Shown: positions 1-7,022 of the stretch, one piece after another
Layout of the letters: every line of letters starts with the position of its first letter
How positions within the stretch are numbered: position 1 is the stretch's first letter
Source of the DNA: an uncultured Oxalobacteraceae bacterium
Lineage (GTDB): Bacteria > Pseudomonadota > Gammaproteobacteria > Burkholderiales > Burkholderiaceae
Length of the DNA: 14,708 nucleotides
Assembly: GCA_946480015.1 (NCBI GenBank)
Contig: CAMLIL010000122.1
Span: 1 to 14,708 of the forward strand
Direction: 5' to 3'
Translations under genes and position numbers: made by a program
Notes under the pieces: generated by a model
Seen by the model: only the letters and a program-made list of their open reading frames with translations
What the model was told of the DNA's origin: nothing
Database searches by the model: none

Positions 1-460
1 GCTTGGCGCTGGCCAGGTCGCGGCCGAGCGGCTTTTCCAGCACCACGCGCGAATTCGGCGTGGCCAGGCCCACTTCCTTGAGGTTGTCGCAGATCTGCGC
101 GAACAGGTGCGGCGGCGTGGCCAGGTAGTACACGCGGGTGACCCCGTCTTCCTTGCGCAGCGAGTCGACCAGGGCAGGGTAGGTCTTGACGTCGGACGCG
201 TTGACCGACACGTACTCGACCCGCTTGGTGAACTTGGCCCAGGCGGCGTCGCTGATGCCCTTGACGTGTGGGCGCGACATCTTCTCTACCGTCTCCAGGA
301 ATTCCTGGTTCGACCAGTCATGCCGGCCGACGCAGATGATGCGGGCCGTCGGCGGCAGGTCGTTGGCGACGTCGCGCGCGTACATCGCAGGGAGCAGCTT
401 GCGCATCGCCAGATCGCCGCTGCCGCCAAAAAGAACGAGGTCAAAATCGGTAAGAGCCAT
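1..460 (-). CDS. zwf: Glucose-6-phosphate 1-dehydrogenase, N-terminal part (cut by window edge)
   Basis: This enzyme oxidises glucose-6-phosphate to 6-phosphogluconolactone with NAD(P)+ in the cytoplasm and is the entry step to the ED and pentose phosphate routes. 153 complete codons are visible; the 3' end lies outside the window. The dinucleotide-binding motif GGSGDLAMRK spans residues 12-21, matching the family GxSGDLxxRK pattern. The substrate-binding stretch EKPLGRDLA is at residues 142-150, where the family has EKPxGxDL. The ATG at 458-460 is chosen because the Rossmann strand follows directly (MALTDFDLVLFGG); no clear Shine-Dalgarno precedes it. Two HexR-like operator copies lie 36-88 bases upstream and overlap the likely promoter. 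No break is seen in the visible part. Confidence 0.96.
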   Translation of the reverse strand, partial: MALTDFDLVLFGGSGDLAMRKLLPAMYARDVANDLPPTARIICVGRHDWSNQEFLETVEKMSRPHVKGISDAAWAKFTKRVEYVSVNASDVKTYPALVDSLRKEDGVTRVYYLATPPHLFAQICDNLKEVGLATPNSRVVLEKPLGRDLASAK

Positions 461-495
461 AATGTGTGATCGCAGTAAGTGTGGGGCGGGAATGA

Positions 496-516
496 TTGTG
501 TAAATTTACTACACAA
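496..516 (-). promoter_or_regulatory. HexR-like operator, zwf site A
   Basis: A 21-base near-palindrome has perfect 7-base arms TTGTGTA and TACACAA. Read on the minus strand its core is GTAGTAAATTTAC (500-512), one mismatch from the core before pgi. It overlaps a plausible zwf -10 box (TAAATT on the minus strand, 503-508), a position suited to repression. HexR, an RpiR-family regulator that senses KDPG, binds AT-rich palindromes with TGTA/TACA ends before zwf and edd in other proteobacteria. Its assignment here is inferred, because no hexR gene lies in the window. Confidence 0.6.
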
Positions 517-531
517 ATACCTCGTTTGCAA
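503..531 (-). promoter_or_regulatory. Candidate zwf promoter
   Basis: On the minus strand, TTGCAA (526-531) and TAAATT (503-508) each match the sigma70 consensus at 4 of 6 positions and are separated by 17 bases. This would give a leader of roughly 35 bases before the zwf ATG. Both boxes lie inside or against the HexR-like sites. The match is weak and is supported mainly by its position. Confidence 0.3.
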
Positions 532-548
532 GAAATTTTACTACGCAA
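526..548 (-). promoter_or_regulatory. HexR-like operator, zwf site B
   Basis: This is a second imperfect palindrome with arms TTGC and GCAA. On the minus strand its core, GTAGTAAAATTTC (532-544), is identical over 13 of 13 bases to the core before edd. It lies 32 bases from the site A core, about three helical turns, so bound proteins would sit on the same face of the DNA. It coincides with the candidate zwf -35 box (TTGCAA, 526-531). Confidence 0.6.
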
Positions 549-732
549 TCGCTGAATTCCCATTGCGCGGCAAGCGTATTGTGAAGCTAGTGCATGTCCG
601 CGTCCAGCGCTGGCGGCGCTGGGGTTTCCTGCTTGCTCGGCGACATCGATACTCACGGCGCCAATCCGCATTTCTGCGCGAGCGCGCAAGGCGGAAAGCG
701 GGCAAAAGAAAACCAGGTGCCCGCGCGCCCGG

Positions 733-778
733 CCGACGAAAAAATATTATTGATTTAACTTTTCTTCGTCGGTAACAT
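733..778 (+). promoter_or_regulatory. Candidate promoter with overlapping inverted repeat before the efflux operon
   Basis: An inverted repeat pairs CCGACGAAAAAA (733-744) with TTTCTTCGTCGG (761-772), 12-base arms with one mismatch around an AT-rich 16-base centre. A sigma70-like pair, TTGATT (750-755) and TAACAT (773-778), each 4 of 6, is spaced by 17 bases. The -35 box falls in the centre of the repeat and the right arm ends just before the -10 box, as expected for a repressor operator. The leader to the ATG at 813 would be about 30 bases. The cognate regulator is unknown. There is no T run that would suggest a terminator. Confidence 0.4.
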
Positions 779-812
779 CCAAGCCTCTAGTTGACAACGA
801 GCAAGCTTTGGC

Positions 813-1484
813 ATGATCGAACTACATGGCATCCGCAAGACCTATCGCCAGGGCGGCACCACGATCCGCGCACTCGATGGGATCGACCTGGCGATTGCGC
901 CTGGTGAGTTTGTCGCAGTGATGGGCCCGTCCGGCTCCGGAAAATCGACCTTGCTCAATGTTCTCGGCGCGCTCGACCGGCCGGACGCGGGGCGCTACCG
1001 CCTCGGCAATGACGAGGTTGGCGAGCTGGACGACGACGCCGCCTCGGCCTTGCGCAACCGCCGCATCGGCTTCGTGTTCCAGTCCTTCCATCTGCTACCG
1101 CGCCTGACCGTACTGGAAAATGTGCTGCTGCCGCAGCGTTACGCAAGCCACGCCGACTTGCTGGCCCCGCAGCGCGCGCGTGAACTGTTGCAGCGCATCG
1201 GGCTTGGCGAGCGCACCGATCACAGGCCCGGCGAACTGTCCGGCGGCCAGCTGCAGCGCGCGGCGATTGCCCGCGCACTGCTCAACGAGCCCGCCTTGCT
1301 GCTGGCCGACGAGCCGACCGGCAACCTCGATTCCAAGAGCGCCGCCGACGTGATGGCCCTGCTGGCCGAACTCAATGCCGGCGGCCAAACCCTGGTCATG
1401 GTCACCCACGATCCGGATATCGCCGCGCGCGCCGGGCGCACCATTCACCTGCACGACGGCCGCATCGCGCCGGCGCACGCATGA
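813..1484 (+). CDS. ABC transporter ATP-binding protein (MacB/LolD type)
   Basis: This 223-residue cytoplasmic ATPase should power the FtsX-type permease encoded last in the operon. All motor motifs are present: Walker [10 protein letters not shown] (38-46), Q-loop Gln90 in [10 protein letters not shown], signature LSGGQ (142-146), Walker B ALLLADE (161-167) and switch His199 in VMVTHD. The sequence around the D-loop (DEPTGNLDS) is typical of the LolD/FtsE/MacB branch that works with four-helix permeases. Length is normal for a free-standing ATPase; in classical MacB this domain is fused to the permease. The start is set by the conserved opening [14 protein letters not shown], although no strong Shine-Dalgarno is visible. 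Its stop overlaps the next start by 4 bases (ATGA), implying translational coupling. The substrate cannot be told from the sequence. Confidence 0.93.
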   Translation: MIELHGIRKTYRQGGTTIRALDGIDLAIAPGEFVAVMGPSGSGKSTLLNVLGALDRPDAGRYRLGNDEVGELDDDAASALRNRRIGFVFQSFHLLPRLTVLENVLLPQRYASHADLLAPQRARELLQRIGLGERTDHRPGELSGGQLQRAAIARALLNEPALLLADEPTGNLDSKSAADVMALLAELNAGGQTLVMVTHDPDIAARAGRTIHLHDGRIAPAHA

Positions 1485-3427
1485 AAGCGCGCATCGTCCT
1501 CTGCGGGGCGGCCCTGAGCGCGGCCGCATACTTCCTGTTTGCCGGCCACGGCGCCCGGTCCAATCCGGCCCAGGCCAAGCCAGCCGCCGTTGCCGCCGGC
1601 GCCGTGCAGCGCCCCTTGCTGTTGACCGGTGTCGTCGACGCCGTCGATTCCCAGGGCATCATCGTGCCGCCATCGAATACTGCGCCGGTGGTGCTGCGCA
1701 ACATGGTGGAGGAAGGCGCCACGGTCAAGGCCGGCGATGTCGTGCTGCGTATCGAAACCCAAGAGATGGCCAGCGTGCAGCAATTGAAGATCGAGGCGGA
1801 ACAGGCCAAGGCCCGCGCGGAGAAGGAAACGGCGGACCTCGAGGTGAAAGCGATTGAGGCCGAACGCGCGCTGGTCAACGCCGATGCCGCCCTGGCCAAG
1901 GCCAAGGTGGACGCGGCCTTGCCAAAGGGGCAGATCTCGGCGCTGGACTTTGACCGCTACCAGGGTGAGCATGAACGCGCCAAACTGGACCTCGAAGTCA
2001 AGAAGAAAGCCAGCACCATTGCCACCGAAGCGGTCGCGCGGCGGCGTGCGGACGCCGACCTGGAATCGAAGAAGCTCCAGCTCGCCATCGCCTTCACGAT
2101 CGCCCGCCAGGAACAGGTCAAGGTACGCGCCACCCGCGACGGCGTGGTGGTGCACGGCTACAGCGAATGGCGCGGCGAGCGCTACGATGAAGGTTCAAGC
2201 GCCTTTCCCGGCGAAACGGTCGGCCAGGTCATCGGGGCCGGCAAGATGCGTGTGCGGGCATGGGCGCTGGAGGCGGACCGGCCCTTCATCGCCGCGGGCC
2301 AGGCCGTGCGGCTGAGCTTTGACGGGTTGCCGGGCTCCACCATGAGCGCCAGGATCGCCGGCATCGCCAACGCGCCGGAAGCGCGGGCGAGCTGGGGCAA
2401 TGCGCGCTACTTTCGTCTCGACATCGACTTGCCCGCCGGCCACACGCTGCCGCTGGTGGCGGGGATGAGCGTCCTGGTCGAACCGCAGGCGGCACGCGCC
2501 GCGCCGGCAGCCGCCGCGGCGCCACCGGCGGACCTCGTGATCGAAGGAGAAATTGCTTCGCGCCTCGTGTCGCCGATCGCACCCCCTACCATTCCCGAGG
2601 TCTACCAATTCAATCTGGCGCAACTGGTGCCCGAAGGGATGCCGGTACAAGCCGGTCAGCCAGTGGCGACATTCCAGGCAAATGAAGCGAGAACCCGGCT
2701 CGAAACGCGCCTGAGCAGCTTGAAGGAAAAACAGAGCGCACTGGCCAAGTTGAAGCTGGAGCACGCCGAGGCCGAGCGCAGCGCCGACCTGGCTGTCGCG
2801 GAAGCCCAATCGAACCACGAACGCGCGCAGCGCAAGGCGACCCAGCCGCGCGAGCTGATTCGCCGGATCGACTATGACAAGCTGGTCATCGACCGCGACC
2901 TGGCTGGCAAGCTGTCCCAGCTTGCCGTGCGCCAGCGCGACGCCCAAATCCGCGCCCGCAAAGCCGAAGCTGCCGCCGTCGGTGGCGAGATTGCGCAGCA
3001 CGAGGGGGCGATCGCTGTCCTCACCGAAGGCCAGGCCAAGCTGACGGTGACCGCGCCGCACGACGGCATCGTGCTGTACCGTACCCAGTTCAATGGTGAG
3101 AAATTCGCCGTCGGCGGGCAAGTGTTTATGGGCCTGGGGGTCGCCTCGGTAGCCGATCCGGCCCGGCTGATCGTTCAGGCCAAGGTGCCCGAGGTGCAGG
3201 CGGCGGCGGTACAGCTGGGCCAGAGCGCGCAGGTGACGGCGTCCGGCGCCAACGTCGCGTTCAAGGCGCGCGTCAGCCGCCTGGGCCGCACTTATCACGG
3301 CAAGTCGAGAAGCCAGCCCATTATCGTGCGCGACATCGAGCTGGAATTCGACAGTGTGCCGAAAGGGGTGAAGCCGGGGACGGCGGTGCAGGTGACCTTG
3401 CTGTCGTCGAAAGGGACAGTGCAATGA
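1481..3427 (+). CDS. Double-length HlyD-family periplasmic adaptor (two tandem adaptor halves)
   Basis: This 648-residue protein has one uncleaved-looking N-terminal membrane segment (about 5-22), so most of it should lie in the periplasm. It contains two adaptor units in a row. Unit 1 has a lipoyl-like strand block (about 47-95), a long Ala/Lys/Glu-rich coiled coil (about 96-212) and a barrel (about 215-335, beginning RATRDGVVVHG). An Ala/Pro linker (338-350) joins it to unit 2: lipoyl-like block (352-402), coiled coil (about 403-518) and barrel (about 522-642, beginning TAPHDGIVLYR). Membrane fusion proteins of MacA/HlyD type usually hold one such unit in about 350-450 residues. Neither half shows the C-terminal membrane-proximal domain seen in the next gene. 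The gene overlaps both neighbours by ATGA. The reading frame is continuous across the duplication, so it is not a chance fusion by frameshift. Export of an unknown substrate is inferred. Confidence 0.88.
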   Translation: MKARIVLCGAALSAAAYFLFAGHGARSNPAQAKPAAVAAGAVQRPLLLTGVVDAVDSQGIIVPPSNTAPVVLRNMVEEGATVKAGDVVLRIETQEMASVQQLKIEAEQAKARAEKETADLEVKAIEAERALVNADAALAKAKVDAALPKGQISALDFDRYQGEHERAKLDLEVKKKASTIATEAVARRRADADLESKKLQLAIAFTIARQEQVKVRATRDGVVVHGYSEWRGERYDEGSSAFPGETVGQVIGAGKMRVRAWALEADRPFIAAGQAVRLSFDGLPGSTMSARIAGIANAPEARASWGNARYFRLDIDLPAGHTLPLVAGMSVLVEPQAARAAPAAAAAPPADLVIEGEIASRLVSPIAPPTIPEVYQFNLAQLVPEGMPVQAGQPVATFQANEARTRLETRLSSLKEKQSALAKLKLEHAEAERSADLAVAEAQSNHERAQRKATQPRELIRRIDYDKLVIDRDLAGKLSQLAVRQRDAQIRARKAEAAAVGGEIAQHEGAIAVLTEGQAKLTVTAPHDGIVLYRTQFNGEKFAVGGQVFMGLGVASVADPARLIVQAKVPEVQAAAVQLGQSAQVTASGANVAFKARVSRLGRTYHGKSRSQPIIVRDIELEFDSVPKGVKPGTAVQVTLLSSKGTVQ

Positions 3428-4653
3428 GAAAGCTGCTCTGCGTAGCGGCCGTGCTCGCCTTGGCCGGTTGCGGTGACGAGGCGACGCAACGTGTGCCGAC
3501 CGAGACCCTGGCGCCTCGCCCCTGGCAGGAAACGCTGGTGGTGGAGGGCGAAATCAGGGCCGCTTCCAGTACCATGCTGGCCGTGCCCGGCACCGGCTGG
3601 GAGAATCGCGAGTTGCTGGCCATGGTGGAAGATGGCAGTGCGGTCAAGAAAGGCGATGTCATTGCGCGTTTCGACGCGCCGCGCGCGCGCATGGAATTGT
3701 CGCAAGCGGAACTTGAATTGCTGCGCAAGGAACTGGGCGAGCAAACGCTGGCCGACAGCGCCGCCGTCAACCGCGCGGAATTGTCGGCCGCAAGCGCCAA
3801 GGTGAGCAGTGATTTGGACTTGAGCGAGCGCTATGCCGGGATCAAGGTCGAGGCGGGAGTACTGACGCGCAACCAGATCCTCGATGCCTTGCAGGACACC
3901 GGCTTCCTCAAAACCAAGCGCTCCTACCTGGGCTGGAAGGCCGGCCAGGTCAATATCCGCGCCTCCGCCGACCACGCCGTGATGGCGTCGCAGAAAAACA
4001 GCGTCGGCCTGCAGGCTGAGCAACGGCGCAAGAGCCTGGCCGCGCTCGAACTGCTGGCCCCGCACGACGGCGTGTTCCTGCTGGCGACGAAGTGGGATGG
4101 CAGCAAAGCCCAAGTGGGCGCCAGCCTGTGGTCCGGCCAGGATTTCGGCAAGCTGCCCGATGCGGGCAAGCTCATCGCCACGTTCAGCGTGCCTGAAGGC
4201 GCCGCGTTTGGCCTGAAACAGGGCCTGCCTTTGCGCGCCCGCCTGGCTGGCACTGGCACCGAGTTCGACCTCCAGGTCAGCAAGGTAGGCAATAACGCCA
4301 GCACCAAGTCGCGCGAATCGCCCGTCAAATATTGCGAACTGGAAGCGGCCATCGACCCCGCCGTGGCCGCCACGCTGGGCCTCAGTCCTGGCCAGGCCCT
4401 GCATGGCACGGTGCAATTGGTGAATCGGCCGGCGGCCCTGACCGTGCCCAATCTGGCGCTGGTGCAGCGTGGCTCCGGCTATGCCGTCTTGGTCGGCGAC
4501 AAGGCGCCTGGCATCGAGCAGCGTGTCGAGCTCGGCCAGCGCGGCCCGGTGCGCAGTGAAATCAAGTCCGGCCTGGGCGCCGGCGCCCGCATCCTGCTGT
4601 TGCCCGCCGCGCCAGCCAAGCAGGACCAAAAAAAGGAAGACAACCGGACATGA
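3424..4653 (+). CDS. Lipoprotein periplasmic adaptor subunit (MacA/HlyD-like)
   Basis: This 409-residue protein begins with a lipoprotein signal peptide ending LAGC, with Cys16 as the lipidation site. Its order is that of a single adaptor: lipoyl-like block (about 37-86, starting LVVEGEI), helical hairpin (about 87-207), second lipoyl half and barrel starting LAPHDGVFLL (211-220), then a membrane-proximal domain (about 335-395, beginning LTVPNLALVQRG) as in MacA and AcrA. It is clearly related to the second half of the preceding protein: both have VxEGEI near the start, APHDG before the barrel, and KSRxxP near the end (KSRESP 295-300 here, KSRSQP 608-613 there). It probably bridges the permease to an outer-membrane channel that is not encoded here. 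ATGA overlaps link it to both neighbours. The Lys-rich tail (KQDQKKEDN) is unusual. Confidence 0.88.
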   Translation: MRKLLCVAAVLALAGCGDEATQRVPTETLAPRPWQETLVVEGEIRAASSTMLAVPGTGWENRELLAMVEDGSAVKKGDVIARFDAPRARMELSQAELELLRKELGEQTLADSAAVNRAELSAASAKVSSDLDLSERYAGIKVEAGVLTRNQILDALQDTGFLKTKRSYLGWKAGQVNIRASADHAVMASQKNSVGLQAEQRRKSLAALELLAPHDGVFLLATKWDGSKAQVGASLWSGQDFGKLPDAGKLIATFSVPEGAAFGLKQGLPLRARLAGTGTEFDLQVSKVGNNASTKSRESPVKYCELEAAIDPAVAATLGLSPGQALHGTVQLVNRPAALTVPNLALVQRGSGYAVLVGDKAPGIEQRVELGQRGPVRSEIKSGLGAGARILLLPAAPAKQDQKKEDNRT

Positions 4654-5885
4654 ACACCGCCCTGATCATCGAAGCGATCGCCGAACTGCGGCGGCGCAAG
4701 CTGCGCACCGGCCTGACCCTGCTCGGCATGGTGTTCGGCGTGGGCGCGATCGTCGCCATGCTGGCCGTCGGCGAGGGCAGCAAGCGGGAAGCGCTGCGCC
4801 TGGTGTCGGAGCTGGGTTTGAACAATGTTCTTTTGGAAGCGAAAAGCATGACGCCCGAGCGGATGAAAGATATCCGCACGCGCTCGCTCGGCCTGTCCGC
4901 CGCCGATGGCGCGGCCGCGCTGTCGGTGGTGCCGGGCGCGCTGTCGGTGGCGCTCAAGAAAGAGATCAAGGTGGACCAGCTGGCCCGTGGCGCCACTGTG
5001 GCCAGCGCGACCGCCTTTGCCGTCTCCCCGGAATATGCTGAACACAGCGGCGTGCGTCTTGCCCGCGGGCGCTGGTTTGCCGCAGCCGATGGCGCCACCG
5101 TGGCGCCGGTCTGCGTGCTGGGCGCGCGCCTGGCGCATACGCTGTTTGGCGGCGCCGATCCGGTGGGCGGGCGCGTCAAGCTCAATCACCAATGGCTGGA
5201 AGTGATCGGCGTGCTGGCCGACCGGGCCGCCGGCAAGGCCGAGTTTGAGGGGGTGAAACTGGGGCTCGATGACGAGCGCCTGTTTGTGCCTTGGGAGTCG
5301 GGCCGGGCGCGCTTTCGCTTCAGCTTGATCGAGGATGAAGTCGATGGCATCAGCCTGCAGCTCGACGGCAAGAGTCCGCCCGACGTGGCCGCGCGCGTGC
5401 TGCAGCGGCTGATCGAACAGCGCCATGCGGGCGTGGACGACACCAATCTGATCGTGCCGATGGGCCTGTACCGCCAGCATCAGCAGACCCAGCGCATCTT
5501 CACTGTCGTGATGAGCTCGATCGCCGCGGTGTCGCTGCTGGTAGGCGGCATCGGCATCATGAACATCATGCTTGCCAATGTGCTCGAGCGGCGCCGCGAG
5601 ATCGGCCTCAAGCGGGCCTTGGGGGCGCGCCGGCGCGACGTCGTCAAGCAGTTCCTGGCGGAAGCGCTGGTGATTGCGGTGAGCGGCGCCGTCCTTGGCG
5701 TGGTGCTGGGCGCGGTCGCGGCCTACAGCATTGCCGCGCTGGCCGGCTGGTCGGTCGCGTGGTCGCCCTTCATGCTGACGGTGGCGGTAGCCTTGTGTGT
5801 CGGGGTAGGACTGGCCTTTGGCGTGTTTCCGGCCCGCCAGGCTGCCGCGCTTGATCCGATCGCTGCACTGCGCAGCGATGGATGA
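4650..5885 (+). CDS. ABC transporter permease, MacB/FtsX type
   Basis: This 411-residue inner-membrane protein has one N-terminal membrane helix (about 20-40), a large periplasmic domain (about 45-280) and three C-terminal helices (about 283-308, 336-365 and 373-393). This is the four-helix layout of MacB and LolC/E. The hallmark GGIGIMNIML (299-308) followed by ERRREIGLKRALGARRRD (313-330) is the cytoplasmic coupling segment that contacts the ATPase. Such mechanotransmission permeases do not move substrate through the membrane but drive periplasmic adaptor and channel complexes, which fits the adaptors encoded just upstream. The start is fixed by the ATGA overlap with the adaptor stop and a GGAAG ribosome site shortly before it. 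It is the last gene of the operon and converges on the tae4-like gene 49 bases away. Confidence 0.93.
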   Translation: MNTALIIEAIAELRRRKLRTGLTLLGMVFGVGAIVAMLAVGEGSKREALRLVSELGLNNVLLEAKSMTPERMKDIRTRSLGLSAADGAAALSVVPGALSVALKKEIKVDQLARGATVASATAFAVSPEYAEHSGVRLARGRWFAAADGATVAPVCVLGARLAHTLFGGADPVGGRVKLNHQWLEVIGVLADRAAGKAEFEGVKLGLDDERLFVPWESGRARFRFSLIEDEVDGISLQLDGKSPPDVAARVLQRLIEQRHAGVDDTNLIVPMGLYRQHQQTQRIFTVVMSSIAAVSLLVGGIGIMNIMLANVLERRREIGLKRALGARRRDVVKQFLAEALVIAVSGAVLGVVLGAVAAYSIAALAGWSVAWSPFMLTVAVALCVGVGLAFGVFPARQAAALDPIAALRSDG

Positions 5886-5934
5886 CGGACTTTGCTTGCT
5901 ACCCTGCTTGCGGTTTCATTCTGATCGTCGAGAA

Positions 5935-6405
5935 TCAGCGCAGTTCCCAGAACCAGATCTCGCCAGCGTTCATATAGCACGACATGGCGCATACCGCAAA
6001 TCCATGATGGCCCGGGGTAATCAGATCGATGTGGCCTCCATTTGAAACGCCTGGGTTGATCCTGAAGAACGACGCGACTCCGGATCGTCCCGCAATGCCT
6101 TTTTCCGCAGTAGTTCGCGACTTGTAGACTTCGGGCTTGCCCCATGTGTTTTTGAGAGTGCGAGACAGCTTTGCTTGTTGCGGCTCGACAGCTTTGCCTT
6201 TCAGCACTCCCTCCTTGATCGTGAGCGTCCCGTTGATCGGCACATGGCAGTGCAGCAGTGCGATGCTCATCCTGGTCGCGCAGGTGTCGCCATACGCTTC
6301 TTTTGCGATCAGGTCGGACCAACCCAGCGACGTGTACAGGACATCCTTTGTCATCGGCGAGCGACGCGGGTAGTTGGCATTGACTGCTGCGTACGACGGC
6401 CTCAT
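5935..6405 (-). CDS. tae4: Type VI secretion amidase effector, Tae4 family
   Basis: This 156-residue toxin is predicted to cleave peptidoglycan peptide stems in rival cells after type VI delivery. It matches the Tae4 layout from end to end: MRPSYAAVNANYP at the start, GDTCATRMSIAL with candidate nucleophile Cys42, GGHIDLITPG with candidate catalytic His125, and a C-terminal CAMSCYMNAGEIWFWEL block whose Cys139 and Cys143 are placed like the conserved Cys pair of the family. It has no signal peptide, as expected for a T6SS cargo. The ATG at 6403-6405 is chosen because it opens the conserved start and overlaps the upstream immunity stop as ATGA; longer in-frame starts would run into the immunity gene with non-homologous sequence. 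GC is roughly 50-60 percent against about 70 in neighbours. No other T6SS gene is in the window. Confidence 0.88.
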   Translation of the reverse strand: MRPSYAAVNANYPRRSPMTKDVLYTSLGWSDLIAKEAYGDTCATRMSIALLHCHVPINGTLTIKEGVLKGKAVEPQQAKLSRTLKNTWGKPEVYKSRTTAEKGIAGRSGVASFFRINPGVSNGGHIDLITPGHHGFAVCAMSCYMNAGEIWFWELR

Positions 6406-6791
6406 TTGGAATCTCCACGTTTGGAAGGGCAGGGGTATTTGCGGCTGAGGATCTCGAGAACGAGTGGCGCTGCATTGGCGCGTCTTTGCGCAGCATCGAG
6501 CTTGCTGAGTGCTGAAGCGGTGTCCATGGCAAAATCGACTGGCGCCTGGTTGCGGGCGTGACACCACACGGTGCCTTCGGTGGCGTCTTTCAAGCCGTCC
6601 ATGTAGCTGTACGCCTTCTCGCGCTCCAGATAGGCTTCGCCGGTCACAGGTCGGTCATTGCCGTCGCCGAAAAGTTTGTCGACCAGCATCTGACCAGTCA
6701 TCGTGTAGGCGTAGGGTTCTTTGGACGATGCCGGTCCGATGCCGAGATTAAGGAGTACGAATACGACTGCGGAAATGGTCAAGGCTCGCAT
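6402..6791 (-). CDS. tai4: Tai4-like (Rap1a/Tai family) periplasmic immunity protein
   Basis: This 129-residue protein should bind and block the Tae4-type amidase in the periplasm, protecting the producer and its kin. A Sec signal peptide covers residues 1 to about 23 (MRALTISAVVFVLL through PASS). The mature part fits the small helical Tai4/Rap1a immunity family: GQMLVDKLFG, then AYSYMDGLKDATEGTVWC, and a final LSRKYPCPS. Two mature cysteines (Cys77 and Cys121) probably form the family disulfide. The ATG at 6789-6791 is preferred because GAGAGG lies 5 bases upstream; a GTG two codons earlier would overlap that ribosome site. It precedes its effector, the reverse of the effector-first order I recall for classical tae4-tai4 pairs. 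AT-rich DNA upstream (about 6810-6870) probably holds the promoter. Confidence 0.85.
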   Translation of the reverse strand: MRALTISAVVFVLLNLGIGPASSKEPYAYTMTGQMLVDKLFGDGNDRPVTGEAYLEREKAYSYMDGLKDATEGTVWCHARNQAPVDFAMDTASALSKLDAAQRRANAAPLVLEILSRKYPCPSKRGDSK

Positions 6792-6796
6792 GGGCA

Positions 6797-6802
6797 CCTC
6801 TC
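6797..6802 (-). promoter_or_regulatory. Ribosome binding site deciding the tai4 start
   Basis: On the minus strand this reads GAGAGG and ends 5 bases before the ATG at 6791. It argues against the upstream in-frame GTG (6795-6797), which overlaps it. Confidence 0.65.
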
Positions 6803-7013
6803 GTTGAATAGTGGAGCAACTTTATCACTCAAATATTTGTTTTAATTGATTTGAGGCAACTATTGAGTATGAGCAATTATCTAAGTTCGCATCCGAGCAA
6901 TGCGGAACGCATTGGGAAAACTGTGGGCGGCGGACAGGTAGAGCGCGGGCTCGCCGTGCTAGTATCGTGTCCGGCGCTGTTGCCGCAATTACAACCAGAT
7001 GGCAGACACAAAT

Positions 7014-7018
7014 GGGAG
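7014..7018 (+). promoter_or_regulatory. Ribosome binding site deciding the lipoprotein start
   Basis: GGGAG lies 4 bases before the ATG at 7023. An in-frame ATG at 6999 has no such site and would place eight polar residues before the signal peptide. Confidence 0.6.
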
Positions 7019-7022
7019 ACAC

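Larger units (their letters stand above)
461..812. other. Intergenic regulatory region between divergent zwf and the efflux operon
   Basis: This 352-base stretch separates two divergent transcription units, and I see no convincing gene in it. The zwf-proximal third (about 490-550) is AT-rich and carries two operator-like palindromes. The middle (about 555-730) is GC-rich and holds only a short perfect hairpin at 604-622 (arms CCAGCGC and GCGCTGG, 5-base loop) with no T run. The part next to the efflux operon (733-778) is again AT-rich and carries an inverted repeat plus a weak sigma70-like promoter. An open frame runs across much of the region but has no recognisable protein features or ribosome binding site. 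Confidence 0.7.

Noticed and set aside
604..622. Hairpin CCAGCGC/GCGCTGG in the zwf-efflux gap, considered as a terminator or small RNA end.
   Set aside because: There is no T run and no transcript unit pointing into it; kept only as a note on the intergenic region.
479..775. Open frame of 98 codons on the plus strand in the gap before the efflux operon.
   Set aside because: Arg-rich low-complexity translation, no ribosome site, and it runs through both the zwf operators and the efflux promoter region.
2195..3424. Long minus-strand open frame (over 400 codons) opposite the double adaptor gene, and similar long antisense frames opposite pgi and edd.
   Set aside because: Translations are His/Arg/Gln/Gly-rich shadows typical of high-GC antisense frames, with no domain features.
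5921..5938. CTGAT/ATCAG inverted repeat between the permease and effector genes, considered as a shared bidirectional terminator.
   Set aside because: Only 5-base arms and no flanking A or T runs.
5723..6532. A 269-codon minus-strand frame overlapping the effector gene.
   Set aside because: It is out of frame with the Tae4-type protein, which shows the conserved motifs; this frame has none and runs into the permease gene.
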